Assembly: GCA_023512835.1 (NCBI GenBank)
Contig: CM042090.1
Location: 20,992,356 to 21,056,355 of the forward strand
Length of the DNA: 64,000 nucleotides
Direction: 5' to 3'
From: Taxillus chinensis
Lineage: Eukaryota > Streptophyta > Magnoliopsida > Santalales > Loranthaceae
Both the position numbers and the translations under genes were made by a program. Within the stretch, counting starts at the first letter, position 1; every line of letters starts with the position of its first letter. Below are positions 58,901 through 64,000 of the stretch, piece by piece. The notes beneath the pieces are model-generated. The model was not told the DNA's origin. It searched no databases and saw only the letters and a list, made by a program, of their open reading frames with translations.

Positions 58901-59923
58901 AATAAAATGCATAGAAGCTGGAATAGTTATTCTCATATTATCCAATGACATGAACCAAACACCTCCCTACTCTTTTACGTTCACATGGAATGCAAATTCT
59001 ATTCCAACATTATTCCATTCTATGAACCAAACATGGAAGTGTTAGGGAAAGTCTATTTTTATAAGCTATGAACTATTTATAAGCATGTTTTGTTTACAAA
59101 CACCACCTCCAACCACCCCCCCCCCCCCCCCCCCCCCAACACACACACACACACACAAAAATGAATAATCGTCGTATAACACAAGGCAAACCAAAACTAC
59201 CTGATAAAAATAGAAACTGAAGCAGAGTGTTCTGAATCAAACATGAATTATTAACATCCAACCATGCCCACAATAATTAAAAAGCAGAAGTTAGATTCAA
59301 ACCATGGCCAAAATAATCATATCGTGTCAATTGAAACTCTGCGCGACCTTCTTCCTCAGTATTCACCGACCCAGAAACTTCTGCCTGTGACCCATGAAAA
59401 TCATATCAGCATACTAATAAATAGTGAGCTCCAATTCCTATAATCTATTGGCCAACTATAAATGAAATGACAATTAGAAGCTATTGGTTGAAACACACCT
59501 CTCCTTCCCAAATCAGATAAACTCCATCACCGGTTTCCCCCGCCCGGACAACATAGTCTCCACTGTCTACACAGCACGATCGCAATAATAATAAATAAAA
59601 CAGACGAAAAAAATCGAATCTTTATCGGGAAATCCAAAACTTAGGAAAAAAAAAAACATGAGAGGTACCAAAACAAAAATGGTGGGTTTTAGGAAATCAC
59701 CGTAGTGTCTACATTTGACGAGCTGGGCGATCCTCCTGAGAGACGAGCTGGGGAGTCTCTGGAGGAGAGGGACGTCGCCTAGAAACTCGATCACTGCGCC
59801 AACCAAACAGACATAAACATGGGAAAACAACTTTAAGAAAACGCTATGGAGATCGTATTGTTAGAGCATATGATCGAATGTCTTGGAAGGGCGAGTGGAG
59901 TTGCAACCAGCTTCGGCGTCCAT
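49996..59923 (-). CDS. Peroxisomal acyl-CoA thioesterase with N-terminal cyclic-nucleotide-binding-like domain
   Basis: Seventeen exons, minus strand: 59923-59908, 59793-59701, 59566-59499, 59384-59303, 58618-58572, 58472-58347, 58130-58053, 57831-57744, 53128-53016, 52766-52704, 52617-52562, 52067-51963, 51756-51700, 51148-51047, 50700-50652, 50572-50504 and 50073-49996 (1290 nt, 429 aa). It hydrolyses acyl-CoA to free fatty acid and CoA. Residues 5-125 resemble a cyclic-nucleotide-binding fold ([37 protein letters not shown]). The rest is a TesB-like double hotdog: [49 protein letters not shown] with the likely catalytic Asp (about 363), and [11 protein letters not shown] with the likely catalytic Gln (about 411). 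The C-terminus SKL is a peroxisomal PTS1. Exon 1 has only 16 coding bases, intron 7 uses a GC donor, and intron 8 holds a Copia element. Exon 12 could also start 9 bases later, but the chosen acceptor keeps RTYRNK. Confidence 0.92.
53395..53600 (-). repeat. left LTR (3' LTR of the minus-strand Copia element)
   Basis: It shares with 57402-57596 the blocks aatctctacaatatctcttg, (t/a)ttgggagttaa and caaactagg-like sequence in the same order. It begins TG on the plus strand and ends cactcaca. Confidence 0.85.
53601..53620 (-). other. polypurine tract of the Copia element
   Basis: The minus strand is a purine run directly before the TG of the 3' LTR, as required for plus-strand priming in reverse transcription. 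Confidence 0.8.
57389..57401 (-). other. primer binding site of the Copia element
   Basis: The minus strand reads tggtatcagaacc, complementary to the 3' end of initiator methionine tRNA (consensus tggtatcagagc) as in most plant Copia elements, with no gap to the LTR. Confidence 0.85.
57402..57596 (-). repeat. right LTR (5' LTR of the minus-strand Copia element)
   Basis: Begins tgtagacagggg directly after the primer-site complement ggttctgatacca (57389-57401) and ends cacgcaca. It is clearly diverged from the left LTR, indicating an old insertion. Confidence 0.85.
59116..59137. repeat. C22 homopolymer in thioesterase intron 4
   Basis: Twenty-two consecutive C followed by an (AC)n repeat, inside the intron between exons 4 and 5. 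The length may be unreliable. Confidence 0.85.
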
Positions 59924-59972
59924 GGAGGAAAGAAAGGTGGAGACACTGGTGTGGCACGTCAAAGGGGGTCGT

Positions 59973-60315
59973 AGAAATGCTCTCTGGTGTCAGTCCACAT
60001 GCGCATGGGGAACGGGGAGGGCGACGAGGCGAGGGGTGCAGATTCGCTCAGCACCGGCGCACCGACCGGGTTTTGCTATTTTAATATTGGTTTTTGATTT
60101 TGACCAGTTTTTGAAATAAATATCAAAGTAATATTGAAATAACAAAATCAACGCCGGTTCTTCTTCTGACCATCAGCTGTGCTGTGAATCTGCCTGCATC
60201 CACCAGCCACTAGCTTTTTACACACCGCGCGCAAGAAATGCTCTCTTGTGTCGTCGGTCCACAATACATACGCATGGGGACTGGGGAGGGCCTCGAGGCG
60301 AGGCGAGGCGCGTCT
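59973..60315. repeat. diverged direct repeat in the thioesterase promoter
   Basis: The blocks gaaatgctctctggtgtcag, gcgcatggggaacggggagg and gcgaggcgag at about 59973-60040 recur as gaaatgctctcttgtgtcgt, cgcatggggactggggaggg and gcgaggcgag at about 60235-60312. Order and orientation are the same, about 262 bases apart. Confidence 0.7.
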
Positions 60316-60805
60316 GAGAGGCACACGCTTTTTACCAATCCAACGGGGGGCGCAAGTTCGGTGCGGTTAAGAAAATTTTTAAAATAAAAAAACTATTCAA
60401 ATTAAATTTATGTAAAAACTAGATAAATTTTAATCATATATTAATATTCAGTTAATTTTTAAAACGATAAAATATTATAATAATAAAGATCCTTACAGTA
60501 CAGTACAGTACAGATCTTTTACGCCGCCGCACCAATCTCGCGGGAGCATTTTTTTATTTTTCTTTTTCTTTCTTTTTTTTTCCTTTTTTAAATTGATATA
60601 TATATATCTACATACAAACCTATGTCCTAATTTGCTGGTGGTCAAGCCTATGCAATTTTAACACTAAGTTAGTTTTTTAAAAAAAATTAATCATTATATT
60701 AAATATTTATATAAAAATTTTATGGTAATCTAACTATTTATTTTGTATAAATTTAATTAAAAAAAACAAATATAAATTTATTTATTTATATTAACCCCTA
60801 TTTGC

Positions 60806-60985
60806 TTTAATTTATATTTTTTCTAATTAACTGTTTGATAATTGTTTATTTCATTAATCGGTTGATAATTGTTTCTAATTAACCTGTTGATAACTGTTTA
60901 AAATTATCTGGTTGATAATTGTTTATTTCATGGTAATCTAACTGTCTGTTTGCTTTAATTTATATTTTTTCTAATTAAGTTTGCA
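60806..60985. repeat. minisatellite with ggttgataattgttt core
   Basis: The word (g)gttgataa(t/c)(t)gttt occurs four times between 60832 and 60930 at roughly 25-32 base spacing. The flanking tttgctttaatttatatttt occurs on both sides (near 60808 and 60951). Some unit borders are uncertain. Confidence 0.65.
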
Positions 60986-61256
60986 TAAAAATTAACTGCT
61001 AGATTTTTAAGATTTTTTACAGTCATACTAAAAATTATATAAATATTTAATCTAACAGTCAATTTTTTAACCAAAAATTAATTTAATGCTGAAATTTCTC
61101 AGATCATCGCGGTGGTAAGTTAAACTTGATCACCACCAAATTTAAATTCTTTAGTAAGGGCATAACGATAAATTAATCAAAACCAAAGGGATGTTGCCAC
61201 ATCAAGTATGTATGAAAAGGTCTTCATAAAAGAGACTTGTACCTGACATTACTCTT

Positions 61257-62000
61257 TTTGTACCTACCTGGTTTTATAATTATTCAAGGACTTAATAACT
61301 TCTTTTTTTAATATATGGATTGTCGTTTCTTTTGAATATAGTAAGATCAATTTATGTAACGATTTTTTATAGGTTTCTATGATTTTGCAACTACATATTA
61401 GATTACACTTGATCCGAGTAATTTAAATATTTTAGACAAACTTCAAAAGGCTCCTTGTTATTTATAAATAAAAAGTTAAGTCTGAAAAAAACAATCCAAC
61501 AAACATTATATCACACTCCATATGTGCAGAATTTACTATAGTTACTCTTTATTTTTTTGGAGTAACTATTCATTATTTATTTATTATTATATTAATTTAT
61601 TTATTACTCTTTCCACATTTTTCATTGGCTTTTCATTATAAAATATTTTTTAATATATATAAAGTTAAAATGAAGAGTCTCGTTAAAGTTGAATATAAAA
61701 AATTACCTTTTTACAAATAATGAAAACTTCATATATAAAGATAAAATACAAACCATTGTTGGAGTTACTCTTACATTTGACAACTAAATATCTATATTTT
61801 TATGTATTTTTTTGAACTACGTCTTCATTCTTTTATCACATACTTTTTTTGTATTTATTATTTAGAGACTTATTACTTTTTTAAGTTATACGAAATTTTG
61901 TTTCTTTTGCATGCAATAAGATCAACTCATGTAATGATTTTTTTTTTTGTAGGTTTTTCCGATTTTGAAACTAAATATTGGATTACATTTGGTCCAAGTT
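61257..62000 (+). repeat. two diverged direct copies of a ~165-200 bp segment
   Basis: 61270-61425 and 61810-62002 share, in order, gacttaataac/gacttattac, gtttcttttg, aagatcaa(t/c), gtaacgattttt/gtaatgattttt, taggtttcta/taggtttttc, and attagattacactt/attggattacattt. They look like parts of a dispersed AT-rich repeat. Confidence 0.55.
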
Positions 62001-63409
62001 GAACATACTAATACTTATTTTGTTCTTCTCTCCATATGCTATTATTGTTACATGAATTTATATGTTAAAAAAGAACTATGACTGCAAATCAAAAGTGCAT
62101 AATTTGTATTACTTTTATATAAGCCTATAAAGGTTGTGAAACTGATTTCAAATAATAAAGAATGAAGTTCGAGGCAAAAAAGTTATGATCAAAAATTGTG
62201 TTTTAATTGACAACAACAACTAACAACAGTTAACGCTAAGAGTGACACCCCACATGCAATTTTCAACTTCCTTTCTCTTTTCTTTTTTTAAAATTATGAT
62301 ACATATATATAATATTTGCTTCTAGGGTAATTTTGAAAAAAAACATATTGTTAAAATAAAATCGGGGCCCAAAACTTAAAAAAAGTTAAAATGAGCTTTA
62401 GTAAAAGCAGGTTGGCCCGCACTTGGCAGGCCTAAAATCCTATAATAAGTTTTAAATTAAATTTTAATTAGATTAAACCTGCATTTCACAATTCAGAGCC
62501 CATCTACAAACCCTAGTGGCCGGCCTTCACTCCCCATAACCCTTATACAATCTTCTTTTAATAATAAAAAATTAAAAACAAAAATAATTATTAACCACTC
62601 TCCTCCTCTCCCACGAGAATCTCCTCATTAAAGAACATAATCTCTGTAAAAGCCCAATCTTTAGACAACCATAACTGATTCTGAACCAATTTATGAAAAC
62701 GTAAACAACTTATATGGCCAATCACAAAAGCAATTAATAGTAACAGTTTCATTTTCTTGATTGCTTGCCATTGCCATGATATTCATAATTTTTCACCTTT
62801 TCATATCTGTTGCATTCACAGACGAAAAGCAACAGTTGCTACGAAGAGCCTTCTCCCCGGGCCCAATTTTGGTCGCGACGGCTAAATTGGCCCAAACAAA
62901 AGAAAACATAAAATGAGAAATAGATTTCCAAATAATAAAACAAAACAGATGCTCCGCCGAAAAACTTCCTGCGGAAAGCTCAATAACGAGAAAGCGCTTA
63001 GGCATCCTAAGCATTTTGAGAAAAAAAAACTCAGATGTTGGCCCAAACATAATCATCACCAACTGCAATGAAAACTCTAGGATAGAATTGCACGTTTGTG
63101 TCCATGGCCTGAACCATCAAAACGAAAAATCCAACCAGTTTTAGATGATACTGTATTGATCTGATTGATAACTCCATATAAATAAATGATACACAAATAT
63201 TAGATCAAAAGCTCACAATGGAGTTATAGTTAATTCAGGTTTTTTGGACAGCATCACAAATGATGCAAGTCTGCATCTCATAAATCAGTTTGCATTTCCA
63301 AAATGTAGATTAATCTTTGCACTCTGAACACTTTAAAATAAATTACCAAAAAAAAAAAAAGGTTTCTTGGCTAATACAAACACTCCAAAAATAAGCCCGG
63401 GGAAGCAAT

Positions 63410-63995
<586 letters not shown>

Positions 63996-64000
63996 TTACT

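Larger units (their letters stand above)
59924..63409. other. intergenic region between thioesterase and RPL36 genes
   Basis: 59924-60370 is the GC-richer promoter of the thioesterase and contains a diverged duplicated block. 60800-60985 is a minisatellite. 61257-62000 contains two diverged direct copies. The remainder is AT-rich, and the segment just before 63410 is probably the 3' UTR of RPL36. A 91-codon minus-strand ORF at 62793-63068 has no recognisable domain and is not called. Confidence 0.55.

Noticed and set aside
62793..63068. 91-codon minus-strand ORF near RPL36
   Set aside because: No recognisable motif, no splice context and AT-rich codon use; probably chance.

Overview
This is a nuclear plant chromosome segment, almost certainly from a eudicot. 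The evidence is spliced genes with GT-AG introns, AT-rich intergenic DNA full of (TA)n microsatellites, a plant-type PLS pentatricopeptide gene, a remorin, an SKP1-interacting F-box/kelch gene and plant-type transposable elements. I cannot name the species. Gene models were built by hand from splice signals and protein-family knowledge. Every complete model sums to a whole number of codons except one glucosyltransferase copy, which carries a frameshift.

Layout, left to right. (1) 747-1076 (-): the first two exons of an AtuA-like (DUF1446) protein running off the left edge. (2) 3256-5016 (+): an intronless E-type PPR gene. (3) 7013-15184 (+): a nine-exon DEAD-box helicase of the DHH1/DDX6 (RH6/RH8/RH12) group. 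Its two largest introns each hold an element flanked by TTA. (4) 16455-16872: a probable R2R3-MYB C-terminal remnant. (5) 17560-20011 (-): a five-exon remorin. (6) 24109-41276 (+): three tandem GT90 (CAP10/rumi-like O-glucosyltransferase) genes with the same six-exon structure. Copy 1 is frameshifted, copy 2 has a non-GT donor, and copy 3 has a displaced start codon. (7) 43460-43952 (-): a small, very basic, probably nucleolar protein. (8) 45682-47169 (-): an F-box/kelch gene of the SKIP4 type, with a 5'-UTR intron. (9) 49996-59923 (-): a 17-exon acyl-CoA thioesterase that fuses a cyclic-nucleotide-binding-like domain to a double hotdog and ends in SKL. Its 4.6 kb intron 8 contains a degenerate Copia retrotransposon with LTRs, PBS, PPT and a near-TSD. 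(10) 63410-63965 (-): the last two exons of ribosomal protein L36, entering from the right edge.

The genes do not form one pathway. They are typical single-copy housekeeping or signalling genes of a conserved block. From memory, the order helicase, remorin, GT90 cluster, SKIP4 resembles Arabidopsis chromosome 3 around At3g61240-At3g61350, which would make this an ancestral collinear block. The most dynamic part is the GT90 array. Homopolymers near 35.9-37.1 kb (37 consecutive G, long A and T runs) look partly like sequencing or assembly noise and should be treated with caution.
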